From Arcanobacterium_A bovis (GTDB taxonomy: Bacteria; Actinomycetota; Actinomycetes; Actinomycetales; Actinomycetaceae): 64,000 nt of DNA. Below are positions 26,842 to 36,001 of this stretch, one piece after another. The position numbers were made by a program, and so were the translations under genes. The notes under the pieces were generated by a model. The model was not told where the DNA came from and did not search any database. It was given only the letters and a program-made list of their open reading frames with translations. The first letter of the stretch is position 1; the number at the start of each line of letters is the position of its first letter. The DNA is taken from the NCBI RefSeq assembly GCF_042655305.1, contig NZ_JBHSLR010000009.1; one strand, given 5' to 3'.

Positions 26842-26874
26842 GAAGGTCTGAACGATTTAATCATTCAGACCTTC
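26842..26874. terminator. Hairpin between thiD and tRNA-Ala
   Basis: An 11-bp perfect stem (GAAGGTCTGAA/TTCAGACCTTC) lies 42 bp past the thiD stop and 6 bp from the 3' end of the tRNA on the other strand. It may serve both convergent transcripts. Confidence 0.65.
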
Positions 26875-26880
26875 ATATTG

Positions 26881-26953
26881 TGGAGCATAGGGGATTCGAA
26901 CCCCTGACCTCTTCCATGCCATGGAAGCGCGCTACCAACTGCGCCAATGCCCC
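26881..26953 (-). tRNA. tRNA-Ala (anticodon GGC)
   Basis: A complete cloverleaf of 73 nt. The acceptor stem is GGGGCAT/ATGCTCC with the G3-U70 alanine identity pair and discriminator A. The anticodon loop ATGGCAT gives GGC, and the T loop is GGTTCGAATCC. CCA is not encoded. Confidence 0.98.
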
Positions 26954-27025
26954 GCGGACTTGATCCATACTACTCAGCTAAGCCGCTAATTGCCAATTTC
27001 TGATTCCGCAATACGTGGTGAATCA

Positions 27026-27057
27026 GCTCACGTGACATACAGTCACAGCACGTGAGC
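27026..27057. terminator. Hairpin downstream of the histidine phosphatase gene
   Basis: GCTCACGTG and CACGTGAGC form a 9-bp stem with a 14-nt loop, about 70 bp past the end of the proA-nadD-rsfS operon. No U-run follows. Otherwise the gap back to the tRNA shows nothing. Confidence 0.4.
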
Positions 27058-27125
27058 ACCGCCCAATCAAACATCAACCAAGCGAACCACCGTAAGTAGC
27101 CACGTGCCGTCAGTCACCAGCCACG

Positions 27126-27773
27126 TTAGCGCCAGACATTTTCCAATTCATCGCTGGACATCTCACTGAGGTTATACGAGCACAATCGCCACGGAGGATT
27201 TGCCCCTTCACGTGGTTTCAAAACTGCCCACCGGCAATTATCAAGCCCTTGAATGCCTGCCCACACGCTTGGATTCATCCCAAGCAAAGCCATGATTCCA
27301 TTCACAATGGAACCACCGTGAGCCACAAATACCAAAGTTTCTCCGTCGGTAGCTTCACGCACGGCATCCTCAACAAGTTCTTTCACGCGGATACCACAGT
27401 GTTCGCGGGTTTCAACTCCCACGTCCTGCGGTTCATTGCCCGAACGCCATTGTTGCCACTGCTGGGGCCACTTATCGCGAATTTCCGCAGAAGTCATGCC
27501 TTCCCATACGCCGTAGCACCGCTCGCGTAATTGCGTACTAACCTGCGGCCTAATTCCCGTCAGATCGCTAAGAAACTGTGCAGTTTCTTGCGCGCGTCCC
27601 AAATCAGACACGTAAATCTTGTCTGGATTTAGCTTCGCCAACTCCGGAGCCACCGTCTGCGCCTGTAAACGTCCTTTTTCATTCAAGGGAATATCCGAAG
27701 ATCCTTGGATTCTACCTTGAAGATTCAGATCGGTTTGCCCATGACGCCAAAATACAATCTGCTGTACCGGCAC
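27126..27773 (-). CDS. Histidine phosphatase family protein (GpgP-like)
   Basis: A 215-residue phosphoglycerate-mutase-fold phosphatase. The catalytic RHG motif is WRHGQTDLN (His11), the acid is in LRERCYGVWEG, and the second histidine is in FVAHGGS. In mycobacteria the gene next to rsfS-nadD in this position encodes glucosyl-3-phosphoglycerate phosphatase, so that role is a synteny-based guess; broad-specificity phosphatase is the safe name. Start GTG with AAGGA upstream, 9 nt after rsfS. Confidence 0.85.
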   Translation of the reverse strand: MPVQQIVFWRHGQTDLNLQGRIQGSSDIPLNEKGRLQAQTVAPELAKLNPDKIYVSDLGRAQETAQFLSDLTGIRPQVSTQLRERCYGVWEGMTSAEIRDKWPQQWQQWRSGNEPQDVGVETREHCGIRVKELVEDAVREATDGETLVFVAHGGSIVNGIMALLGMNPSVWAGIQGLDNCRWAVLKPREGANPPWRLCSYNLSEMSSDELENVWR

Positions 27774-27782
27774 AAATTTTCC

Positions 27783-28217
27783 TTACTCAGTACCCAAATC
27801 CGAAAAATCAAAATATTGCGACATTGACGACTCTTGGTACTCAGGATCAGCAACAATATCGGCAGGCAATTCAATTTCTGGGCAGTCGCCCCACAGCTTC
27901 TCAAGAGCGTAAAATTCGCGATCCTCGTCCTGCTGCACATGCACCATGAGATCACCAAAATCGAGTAGCACCCAATGTGCCTCACCGTCGAGACCTTCTC
28001 GGCGCAAGCGATCGTGACCTTCCTTCTCGACAGCTTCCTCAACGGCGTCGACGATCGCTCGTACCTGGCGCTCAGAAGAACCCGAAACCACCAAAAATGC
28101 GTCCGTGAGAACAAGCCGCTCCGATACATCAATAGCGGTAATCGACGTTGCCTTCAATTCTGCAGCCGCACGTGCAGCCACAATGGTCATTTCAATAGAA
28201 GTAGCAGAAGCGCTCAC
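27783..28217 (-). CDS. rsfS: Ribosomal silencing factor RsfS
   Basis: A 144-residue RsfS/Iojap protein. It binds uL14 and blocks subunit joining under starvation. DAFLVVSGSSERQVRAIVDAV and WVLLDFGDLMVHVQ are the conserved blocks. The C-terminus is somewhat extended after the core. GTG start with GAAAGG upstream. It sits in the usual actinobacterial nadD-rsfS context, with one extra gene between them. Confidence 0.93.
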   Translation of the reverse strand: MSASATSIEMTIVAARAAAELKATSITAIDVSERLVLTDAFLVVSGSSERQVRAIVDAVEEAVEKEGHDRLRREGLDGEAHWVLLDFGDLMVHVQQDEDREFYALEKLWGDCPEIELPADIVADPEYQESSMSQYFDFSDLGTE

Positions 28218-28254
28218 AATTGCCTTTCGTAGCAGGATTAGGTTTAAGGTCTAC

Positions 28255-29361
28255 TTAAAGTTGGAATACGGTGGTGCCGACGGCGATCACGTGCAAATCT
28301 GCACCCAAGGAGAGCCATGATGCCGATACCCACGAGCCAACGAGGTATCCCACAAGTGCACCGATGGCGATGAGAAGGATTAAGCCAATCCAGTTGCGCT
28401 TTCCGCTCTCCTCATATACCAAAGATTCTTCTTCAACCGCGTCAGTGACGACTGCTTTTTGGGATTGCTCTGGCTCTACAACAGCATCGCTTTCCGGTGT
28501 TGCAATGTCGGATTCAATCGCACCAGCCTCATCCACTGCTACCGATTCATCTTTCGCAACATTTTCCTCAGCAACTGCAAGCTTCGATTCTGCGGGCTGA
28601 ACGTCATCCTCGGAAACGCTCCCCCAAGCGAGAAGCGATTTGTTACCTGAGCTCAGGCTCTCCTCAGCAGCAGGCGGCTTCGTATCCTCCGCTACAACAA
28701 CATTTTTTGCGCTCTCATGATCGTGTCCATCAGCGAATGCAGCTGGTGTAGCAGGCTCATCAATCCGAGCTTCGGTGCTGGGAAGGATTTCGCTGTCACG
28801 ACGAGTGCGCTCAAGCAGACGCTCACGCAAGGAACGAGGCTGCTTAGGCTCTTCATCGTTGTCGAAACGATTGAATACCGAAGTACGAATCGGCTGATCA
28901 GAGGTCGATACCTGCTTCGGGCGTTCATCGGCAACAGAGTTTGACACCTGAGCTGCCGACTCGGCACTGATCGCGCTTGTTGCGCTCACCGCGCTCGGTG
29001 CTGAATGGGCGCCACGGGCACGCTTTATCGACACACGTTCGATTGGCGACGGAGTAGGTTCTTGGGTAGCCTTCACATCTTCATGAGCTACCGCTTCCAT
29101 GGCATGTGAGCTTGGTGACTCTACTGCCAAATCATCGCTACGTTTCGCATTTTCAACAGCTGCCTTGTGTGCAGTAAATTCTTCGAGGATCACCTTTTCG
29201 GCAGTGGCATTGCTCCGCTCAGCTTCGCGAAGCTCCTTACGCGAGGGACGCCGTAAACGCAGTTCAGCGGTTTCGCTCAACGAGGGCGAGTCGCTTTCAC
29301 GCGTGGTAAGTTTACCCAGCTCACGCAACTCTTTTCGACTCAAGCGTGGAGTCTCACTCAT
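28255..29361 (-). CDS. Acidic low-complexity protein with C-terminal membrane anchor
   Basis: A 368-residue protein of unknown function. The N-terminus carries two copies of SRKELRE (about residues 8 and 39). A long disordered Ala/Glu/Ser-rich region is followed by one membrane helix (about 322-345, GLILLIAIGALVGYLVGSW) and a short tail. The long disordered part is probably cytoplasmic. It overlaps nadD by 4 nt (ATGA), so it is coupled to an NAD-synthesis and ribosome operon. Genes of this kind between nadD and rsfS occur in related actinomycetes but have no assigned role. Confidence 0.75.
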   Translation of the reverse strand: MSETPRLSRKELRELGKLTTRESDSPSLSETAELRLRRPSRKELREAERSNATAEKVILEEFTAHKAAVENAKRSDDLAVESPSSHAMEAVAHEDVKATQEPTPSPIERVSIKRARGAHSAPSAVSATSAISAESAAQVSNSVADERPKQVSTSDQPIRTSVFNRFDNDEEPKQPRSLRERLLERTRRDSEILPSTEARIDEPATPAAFADGHDHESAKNVVVAEDTKPPAAEESLSSGNKSLLAWGSVSEDDVQPAESKLAVAEENVAKDESVAVDEAGAIESDIATPESDAVVEPEQSQKAVVTDAVEEESLVYEESGKRNWIGLILLIAIGALVGYLVGSWVSASWLSLGADLHVIAVGTTVFQL

Positions 29362-30065
29362 ACCAGTTCCTTCCCAGTTCCCTCATAACGAGCATGGCTG
29401 AAATCCTCAACCGAATCTTGTTCGCGAACCAAACTTGTCGTGGTAGCTTGATCCTCTTTATATAAATGATACTTGTTTATGTGCTGAACTACCCCATCTG
29501 GCACCAAATACCACACCGGATTGCCCGATTTTGCCCGATTTCGGATGTCAGTTGAGGAAATTGCCATCGCCGGAACTTCGAGTAAAGTGATTCCATTTTG
29601 CGGCAACCCAGACGTGTCAAGCTCATGTCCAGGACGATTAACACCGACGAAATGGGCAAGATCCCACAGTTCATCTTGATCTTTCCACTGCAGGATCTGC
29701 GGCAAGACGTCAGCACCGGTAATAAAAAACAGATCTGCATCCGGATAGGATTTCTTTAGGTCACGCAGCGTGTCAATGGTATAGGTGGTTCCCTCACGAT
29801 CAATATCAACTCTCGACACCGAAAAACGTGGATTATTCGCCGTCGCAATAACAGTCATGAGATACCGATGTTCTGCAGCAGTCACCCGCCGATCTTTTTT
29901 GAACGGTTGAGTTCCGGTGGGCACAAACACCACCTCATCGAGGTTAAAGCTGTGTTGTACCTCAGAAGCAGCAACTAAATGCCCATGGTGGATGGGATCG
30001 AAGGTACCACCCATAATTCCGATCCGACGCCGCGGAGTGTCCATTCCTTCGCTAATCTCGGACAT
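29358..30065 (-). CDS. nadD: Nicotinate-nucleotide adenylyltransferase
   Basis: A 235-residue NadD making deamido-NAD from nicotinate mononucleotide. GGTFDPIHHGHL holds the HxGH nucleotidyltransferase motif, and ISSTDIRNRAKSG is the ISSTxIR motif near the C-terminus. I chose ATG 30065 because AAGGGGG lies 6 nt upstream; it starts inside the last 14 nt of proA. ATG 30044 (MDTPRRR) is possible but has a poor ribosome site. The C-terminus extends about 40 residues beyond the core. Confidence 0.92.
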   Translation of the reverse strand: MSEISEGMDTPRRRIGIMGGTFDPIHHGHLVAASEVQHSFNLDEVVFVPTGTQPFKKDRRVTAAEHRYLMTVIATANNPRFSVSRVDIDREGTTYTIDTLRDLKKSYPDADLFFITGADVLPQILQWKDQDELWDLAHFVGVNRPGHELDTSGLPQNGITLLEVPAMAISSTDIRNRAKSGNPVWYLVPDGVVQHINKYHLYKEDQATTTSLVREQDSVEDFSHARYEGTGKELV

Positions 30066-31341
30066 GCCCATCCCCCTTGACGATCCATGTTGTACTGGTG
30101 AGAGCCGGTAGCCCCATCGGTCCACGCACATGCAGTTTCTGCGTGGAAATACCAATTTCCGCCCCGAAACCAAACTGCCCGCCGTCGGTAAAACGAGTGG
30201 AGGCGTTAATCATCACCGCCGCTGAATCCATTCCGCTAACGAAGAGATCAATCGTCTCTTGATCCTGTGCAATAATCGCTTCGGTGTGCCCCGTAGAATA
30301 CGTGCGAATATGCTCAATCGCTTCGTCCACATTCCCTACGATTCGCACTGCAATTTCTTTGGCAAGATATTCTGTTTCCCAATCTCGCACACGAGCTGGA
30401 ATGAGCTTGAGTGACTTCGGAGCCAAACGTGCGGCTTCGACGTCGGCATGCACCGTCACGTAATTCTTGGCAAACACGTCGAAGATACGTGGCAAAAATG
30501 CCTGAGCTACATCGGTATGCACCAGCAATTTCTCGGCGGCGTTACATACACCCACACGATTCAACTTGGAATTTTGAACAATTGCGAGAGCTTTGTCGAG
30601 ATCGGCGGATTTGTCCACATAAACGTGGCAATTTCCTACGCCAGTTTCGATCACTGGTACAGTAGCCGTCTCGATAACAGTCTTGATAAGTCCAGCTCCA
30701 CCGCGCGGAATCACGAGATCAACAAGACCACGTGCACGCATCAAAGCTACCGAGCCCTCGCGTCCAAATTCATCGACAGTATTGACGATGTCCGGATCGG
30801 CGCCGGCGTTTCGAAGCGCAGTTTTCATTGAGGTAACGAGTGCCGCATTTGTGTGCAGAGCCGCACTGCCCCCGCGTAGGACGACGGCGTTTCCGGATTT
30901 GATCGCAAGCACAGCCGCATCCACCGTCACGTTGGGACGCGCTTCGTAAATCATTCCGATGACGCCGATCGGCACACGTTTGCACGTCAGGTGGAGTCCG
31001 TTTGGCAAGATAGATTCACTGACGACTTCTCCAACCGGATCTGGAAGATCAATAACGTCACGAACCGAGCGTGCAATGGATTCAATGCGATTTTTGTCGA
31101 GATAGAGCCGATCCAGCAACCCCTCGCTCATCGCGTTTTCACGTCCCATTGCCATATCACGGGCATTCGCTGATTCAATATGCTCTGCATCTGCCACAAG
31201 CTGATCTGCAATATGAGCGAGCAGGGCATTCTTTTCCTCTGTAGTCATTGACCGAAGCATAATTGAGGCAGATTTGGCACGACTCGCAACGTCACCAACC
31301 TGCTGTTCTACTTGGTATGCGTGAGAGGTAGTTTCTTCCAT
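30052..31341 (-). CDS. proA: Gamma-glutamyl phosphate reductase
   Basis: A 429-residue aldehyde-dehydrogenase-fold enzyme reducing glutamyl-5-phosphate in proline synthesis. PIGVIGMIYEARPNVTVDA and the active-site cysteine region VGVCNAAEKLLVH are clear. TRFTDGGQFGFGAEIGIST near the C-terminus is typical. It heads the proA-nadD-X-rsfS-phosphatase operon. Its partner proB lies 3.4 kb upstream, separated by three unrelated genes. Confidence 0.96.
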   Translation of the reverse strand: MEETTSHAYQVEQQVGDVASRAKSASIMLRSMTTEEKNALLAHIADQLVADAEHIESANARDMAMGRENAMSEGLLDRLYLDKNRIESIARSVRDVIDLPDPVGEVVSESILPNGLHLTCKRVPIGVIGMIYEARPNVTVDAAVLAIKSGNAVVLRGGSAALHTNAALVTSMKTALRNAGADPDIVNTVDEFGREGSVALMRARGLVDLVIPRGGAGLIKTVIETATVPVIETGVGNCHVYVDKSADLDKALAIVQNSKLNRVGVCNAAEKLLVHTDVAQAFLPRIFDVFAKNYVTVHADVEAARLAPKSLKLIPARVRDWETEYLAKEIAVRIVGNVDEAIEHIRTYSTGHTEAIIAQDQETIDLFVSGMDSAAVMINASTRFTDGGQFGFGAEIGISTQKLHVRGPMGLPALTSTTWIVKGDGHVRD

Positions 31342-31451
31342 AGCTCAATTTTAATGGAATAGATGAATTATCTATGCGTTATAACTCATGATAAAAGTAA
31401 CGAAGGCTACACAAGTACGCTTTCGATACATTACGCCTACGAGAGGAATAT

Positions 31452-31820
31452 ATGGCAACGCTCGAAGTTACAAGCGAGAACTTTGCACAAACCGTTGAGG
31501 AAGGCACTGTACTTCTCGACTTCTGGGCAGCATGGTGCGGTCCTTGCCGACAATTCGGACCTATTTTCGAAGATGCATCAGAGCGTCACGCGGATGTCAA
31601 GTTTGGCAAGGTCGACACTGAAGCACAAGCGGAACTTGCGCAGGCGTTCAACATTATGTCGATTCCTACGCTCATGGTTTTCCGTGATGGCATTCGCATC
31701 TATGAAGGCGCAGGCGCATTGGATAAGAACGCGCTCGACGACTTAATCGAGCAGGCGCAAAAATTGGATATGGACGAAGTTCGCAAGCAAATCGCTCAAA
31801 GCGAGCAGGCTGAAAGCTAA
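31452..31820 (+). CDS. trxA: Thioredoxin
   Basis: A 122-residue cytoplasmic thioredoxin with active site WCGPC (Cys29, Cys32) and the cis-Pro segment SIPTLMVF. The C-terminus extends about 15 residues past the usual thioredoxin end (LDMDEVRKQIAQSEQAES), a charged helix. No thioredoxin reductase is adjacent. It stands in opposite orientation inside the split pro operon. The Shine-Dalgarno is GAGAGGA. Confidence 0.94.
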   Translation: MATLEVTSENFAQTVEEGTVLLDFWAAWCGPCRQFGPIFEDASERHADVKFGKVDTEAQAELAQAFNIMSIPTLMVFRDGIRIYEGAGALDKNALDDLIEQAQKLDMDEVRKQIAQSEQAES

Positions 31821-31841
31821 GCCCTCCAATCCTGACTCAAT

Positions 31842-31884
31842 ACGGCGGGGTTCAACAACTGACTGGGTTGTTGAACCCCGCCGT
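31842..31884 (+). terminator. Terminator hairpin downstream of trxA
   Basis: An 18-bp perfect stem with a 7-nt loop, followed by TAAGTTTTCCCC, a weak T-tract. Confidence 0.75.
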
Positions 31885-32175
31885 TAAGTTTTCCCCTTAA
31901 CAACACCTAGTCTCACGATCTCCCAGTTCAGAGCAACGAGCGACGATGAGGATGTACTGAACACAGATTAGTTCATTGAAATTTCAGTTACTTAACATTG
32001 CTTAATCGCACGCTTGTTGAGAGTCTGGTCACAACTTAAACGTGAAGCTCCAATACTCAATGATGAGTCATCACGTTTTTGTGGCAGACGAACTGAACAA
32101 AAATACACCATCAACGTTCAGCAGTAGCGAATCCATGATCGCTCCACTGCTAACTCTCTACACAAGGAGATCACC
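31885..32175 (+). promoter_or_regulatory. Gene-free leader of the MFS gene with terminator-like hairpin
   Basis: Within this stretch AAACGTGA (32038-32045) can pair with TCACGTTT (32071-32078), which runs into five T. Inside it TGATGAGTCATCA (32061-32073) is a 13-bp palindrome that could be an operator instead. I see no other features. Confidence 0.35.
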
Positions 32176-33522
32176 ATGTCTCATTCGACACCTGCAACGC
32201 AGGAGCTTCGAAGTGGCGACTCTAGCCGCATCGAAAAGCTCACGAAAACCAACTTTGGAAAGCTGATGCCGCTGCTCGTCATCGTGTACATCATTAGCTT
32301 CATTGACCGCACCAATATTGGTATGGCGAAAGAGGCACTCGGTGCAGATATCGGGCTCTCCGCCGGCGCATACGGCCTCGGTGCAGGCCTCTTCTTCCTC
32401 TGCTACGCAGTGCTAGAAATCCCATCGAACCTGATTATGCACAAAGTAGGCGCTCGGTTCTGGATCACGCGCATTATGATCACATGGGGAATCATTTCTA
32501 TGGCGATGGCACTCGTCTGGAACGATACATCATTCTACGTCTTGCGCATACTCCTTGGTGCAGCTGAAGCTGGCCTTTATCCAGGTATTATCCTCTACAT
32601 TTCCTACTGGTTCCCACAGAAATTCCGCCCCCGAGCAATCGGAATCTTCTTACTAGGAGTATCGATCGCAAATATCGTCGGCGCACCTATCGCTGGCATG
32701 TTACTCCAGATGGATGGCATCGGTGGATTGCATGGATGGCAATGGATGTTTATTATCGAAGGCGCACCAGCCGTGCTCTTGGCTTTCCTCGTTTGGAAAC
32801 TTCTGCCCAATTCTCCTCGCGAAGCAAAATGGCTCAGCGATGATGATAAGTCCTTCATTGAGCGCATTATTGCTTCCGAAGACGTCGGAGAAAAGTCCCA
32901 GCACAACGATCTTCGTTCGCTTGGTCCAGTTGTGTCCGACCCGATTATCTGGCTCGTAGTGCTCGCATATTTCACTCACCAAATCGCCGTATATTCGTTG
33001 TCCTATTTCTTGCCGACCATGATTAAGTCCTATGACTCGCATATGAGCACACTTACGGTCGGTTTCATCACGGCAATCCCTTGGATCGCAGCAGCGCTCG
33101 GCTCTTGGTTCTTGCCGCGCTACGCCGTCGGCCTCAAGAAGTCAAAGATGATGGCATCAGCCGGATTCGTCACTGTGGCTGTTGGCCTCACGATTGCCGC
33201 GCTCACGTCAACAAATATCTGGATCGCAGTGATCGGCTTCTTCATTGCAGCCTCTCAGCTCTTCGTTATTCAGTCAATCCTCTTCACATTCCCACAGCAG
33301 CGCTTCTCCGGCGCGACTGCAGCAGCGGCCGTGGCATTCATGAATATGTGTGGATTAGCTGGCGGCTTCCTCGGGCCAACTGTGATGGGCTACCTCGAAC
33401 AATCAACAGGTAACAAGCTCGCTGGTCTTTGGTTCATTATTGGTGCAGTGCTCATCGGTTCACTCCTTGTTTGGGGTCTGCGCTACCGCACTAATAATGT
33501 AACGCATCAGGTAAATGAGTGA
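32176..33522 (+). CDS. MFS transporter, anion:cation symporter (ACS) type
   Basis: A 448-residue major facilitator with 12 predicted helices. SFIDRTNIGMAKEALGADIGLS after the first helix and the RILLGAAEAGLYPGIILYISYWFP segment in helix 5 are typical of the ACS family, which moves hexuronates, tartrate, phthalate or other organic anions. Helices 7-12 follow a cytoplasmic loop with NSPREAKWLSDDD. The substrate is unknown and no catabolic genes adjoin. AAGGAG precedes the ATG. Confidence 0.9.
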   Translation: MSHSTPATQELRSGDSSRIEKLTKTNFGKLMPLLVIVYIISFIDRTNIGMAKEALGADIGLSAGAYGLGAGLFFLCYAVLEIPSNLIMHKVGARFWITRIMITWGIISMAMALVWNDTSFYVLRILLGAAEAGLYPGIILYISYWFPQKFRPRAIGIFLLGVSIANIVGAPIAGMLLQMDGIGGLHGWQWMFIIEGAPAVLLAFLVWKLLPNSPREAKWLSDDDKSFIERIIASEDVGEKSQHNDLRSLGPVVSDPIIWLVVLAYFTHQIAVYSLSYFLPTMIKSYDSHMSTLTVGFITAIPWIAAALGSWFLPRYAVGLKKSKMMASAGFVTVAVGLTIAALTSTNIWIAVIGFFIAASQLFVIQSILFTFPQQRFSGATAAAAVAFMNMCGLAGGFLGPTVMGYLEQSTGNKLAGLWFIIGAVLIGSLLVWGLRYRTNNVTHQVNE

Positions 33523-33545
33523 GTCTTTCAAACAATAGACACCTC

Positions 33546-33641
33546 ATCTGGCAATAGTACTTGTTTGTGGATGGTATGAGATCGGTGGGCGGTAATGCAT
33601 GATGCATTACCGCCCACCAGTACAATTAACAACTGCCAGAT
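33546..33641. terminator. Nested hairpin between MFS and LLM genes
   Basis: A nearly loopless 17-bp inverted repeat (33584-33600/33602-33618) is enclosed by outer 8-bp arms ATCTGGCA/TGCCAGAT (33546-33553/33634-33641). It lies between convergent genes. No T-tract follows. Confidence 0.6.
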
Positions 33642-33711
33642 ACTTAAAACCACAAAAACTTGCCGCTATATAAAGCGGTGAGCAGTACTCTTGCTAGTAG
33701 ATTGCGCGCCA

Positions 33712-34704
33712 CTATTGTTCGTCAAAGGTGTGGAAATTACTCAGTTTTGGAAGTTCATCTTCCATCTTGGTACGTTCCTTCATCAGCGGAAGTACACCGC
33801 GCAAAACCGAGGCCAAATCGGTCGGCAAAGACGCAGGTACAAACACTATGCCGTCTGCAGCACCAGTCACAACCCATGATTCGATTGCATCAGCGACATC
33901 GTAAACAGTGCCAGTCACCGATGAAATCCCATCAAAGAGGGGTTTGTGGTTGATATCTGCAATTAATACAGCGCGTTCTTGTGCAGCCTGCCGAGACGCC
34001 GAAATTACAATCCCTAGATCAACAAATACCAAAACTTCGCGTTGCTTCTTTGCAGCCTGCTCATGCAGTTGAGCACGCAACTTTTGCGCAGCTAACGGCT
34101 CGGTAGTCTTGATTCGTACAATATCAGCAAAAGCCACAATCTCCTTGGCATGGCCTAGCGCAAAAGCTGGGTCGTCCGTAATTGCCACAACTTTTACACC
34201 AGCTTCACTAGCACTCTTCGTCATCTTAGCCAGTTCTGTGAAATCAGAGTTAGCGTTAACGAGCAGTTCTAGCGCACAACAGCGCTCGTACTCCCCTGCC
34301 AGTGCCTGGGTGCCAGCTTCCACAAATTTCAACAACGGCGGAACTTCCACAGAAACGCCACCAGAGACCACACTCATCAACTTCGCAGCAGCTTTCACAC
34401 CATCTAATGCACGATCGTGTTGCTGATCCGAGGACGTATGGAATGAACGATCAAGAGTAATAAAATCTAGGCCGCCTTCAAGCGCAGCTTTTACTGAAGA
34501 AGCAAGGCGTGGAAAATTAACGTGATCAACAGCCACGTCATGCCCATACTCATCGAGAATCTCGCTCGGCATCGCACCCAGCATCGACAAATCAATTCCG
34601 ATCCAAGCAGTCACCACACGCTTTTCGACCGAAAGTTCACCGTCTATAGGTGACATAGATTCTTCAATAAAATGATCAGCGGTAACAGGAAGCTCTAAAG
34701 TCAT
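33712..34704 (-). CDS. Divergent luciferase-like (LLM) flavin monooxygenase-fold protein
   Basis: A 330-residue protein that best resembles the bacterial-luciferase/NtaA-type TIM barrel. Support includes KAALEGGLDFITLDRSFH in the second strand-helix, DIVRIKTTEPLAAQKLRAQL in the middle, and the C-terminal AIESWVVTGAADGIVFVP followed by DLASVLRGVLPLMKERTKM, a layout typical of this family. Sequence is diverged and the FMN-site residues are not obvious, so activity is uncertain. It stands alone between MFS and proB. AAGGA precedes the ATG. Confidence 0.65.
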   Translation of the reverse strand: MTLELPVTADHFIEESMSPIDGELSVEKRVVTAWIGIDLSMLGAMPSEILDEYGHDVAVDHVNFPRLASSVKAALEGGLDFITLDRSFHTSSDQQHDRALDGVKAAAKLMSVVSGGVSVEVPPLLKFVEAGTQALAGEYERCCALELLVNANSDFTELAKMTKSASEAGVKVVAITDDPAFALGHAKEIVAFADIVRIKTTEPLAAQKLRAQLHEQAAKKQREVLVFVDLGIVISASRQAAQERAVLIADINHKPLFDGISSVTGTVYDVADAIESWVVTGAADGIVFVPASLPTDLASVLRGVLPLMKERTKMEDELPKLSNFHTFDEQ

Positions 34705-34757
34705 CTCGATCCTTTCTCCCCATTTACACTAGAAATATCCCCGAGTTTAATGTAATT

Positions 34758-35867
34758 CTAGCAAACGAGATCGTCCACATGAATTACAGGCCTTGGCGCA
34801 CGCACAGAAGACATTCCTTGAACTAAGCCGGCAAACTCTTCAACTTCCCCATCGGAGAAGGCCACCATCCCCACTGCAACACGCTCACCTGTGCTTTCAC
34901 AGACTTCCACCATGTCGCCAGCCGCAAATGAACCTCGTACCGCTTGGATTCCCACTGCCAATAATGACGCGCCCCCACTACGCAAAGCGTGCGCAGCGCC
35001 GTCGTCTACAATCAAAGTTCCACTGATACGCGCCGAATACTTCATCCACAATGACCGCGCGCTGGTGCGTCGTCCACGCGGCACAAACCACGTTCCTACT
35101 TGCTCGCCTTCCAAAGCTGAACGCAAGGAATCAGTGGAAACCAACAGAGTACCGATGCCGCCAGCAGTGGCGATATCTGCCGCAGCGACTTTCGTGCGCA
35201 TTCCACCAGTCCCTACATCTGAGCCCTTACCAGTGATTCGCAAATTCTCAAGCTGAGCAAGATCGCTCACTTCGCTGATAAGCACTGAGCTGGGAAGATT
35301 TGGCGGCCCCGAAAATAGGCCGTCCACATCCGTACACAGCACTAACGCAGTAGCATCAACCAAATGCGCCACTAATGCTGCAAGTCGATCATTGTCGCCA
35401 AAACGCAGATCATCGGAGACCACCGCGTCATTTTCGTTGACAATCGGCACGACGCCGTGGTGCAAGAGTCGCCGCAAGGAGCCTTGCGCATTCGCATAAT
35501 GACGCCGGTCGATCACGTCGTCCGGAGTTAAAAGTACCTGCCCAATGGTGATCCCATAACTTGCAAACTTCGTTGCATAAGCGTGCATAAGCCGCGACTG
35601 CCCCACCATCGCCGCCGCCTGCTGGTCACGCACGTTCTTCGGCCGCGAATTGAAACCCAAAGGCTTGATGCCCGCTGCCACCGCTCCCGAAGACACCAAA
35701 AGCACATCTTGACCTCGCTTTCGAGCCAAAGCGACGACGTCAACCAACTCCGCGAGCCGAGTCTCGTCAAGCGAACCATCGCGCGCCGTCAAAGACGAAG
35801 AACCAACCTTAATCACAATCCGGGACGCTGCACCCAGCAGTTTCCGATTAGATAGTAGCGGTTTCAT
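34758..35867 (-). CDS. proB: Glutamate 5-kinase
   Basis: A 369-residue enzyme for the first step of proline synthesis. The amino-acid-kinase domain (1-250) has VIKVGSSSLT at the N-terminus and LLVSSGAVAAGI, NENDAVV and GTGGMRTKV further on. The C-terminal PUA domain (about 275-360) is present. It follows obgE by 134 bp, a spacer holding only two imperfect 24-bp repeats. ProB is normally feedback-inhibited by proline. Confidence 0.96.
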   Translation of the reverse strand: MKPLLSNRKLLGAASRIVIKVGSSSLTARDGSLDETRLAELVDVVALARKRGQDVLLVSSGAVAAGIKPLGFNSRPKNVRDQQAAAMVGQSRLMHAYATKFASYGITIGQVLLTPDDVIDRRHYANAQGSLRRLLHHGVVPIVNENDAVVSDDLRFGDNDRLAALVAHLVDATALVLCTDVDGLFSGPPNLPSSVLISEVSDLAQLENLRITGKGSDVGTGGMRTKVAAADIATAGGIGTLLVSTDSLRSALEGEQVGTWFVPRGRRTSARSLWMKYSARISGTLIVDDGAAHALRSGGASLLAVGIQAVRGSFAAGDMVEVCESTGERVAVGMVAFSDGEVEEFAGLVQGMSSVRAPRPVIHVDDLVC

Positions 35868-36001
35868 TGCCTATTCCTATCTCATATGTGCAGTTAGTAG
35901 ATCGTTGATACGCCCATCGCCGATCTTTTGAAGGTTCTCTCCTGGGAAAATTTGAAGGCCCTCGCCTAAGAAATCTAAGGCAATCGAACTAATGGCACGT
36001 G

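Noticed and set aside
35927..35974. Two 24-bp imperfect repeats between proB and obgE
   Set aside because: Only about 18 of 24 positions match and no other feature supports function; probably decayed duplication.
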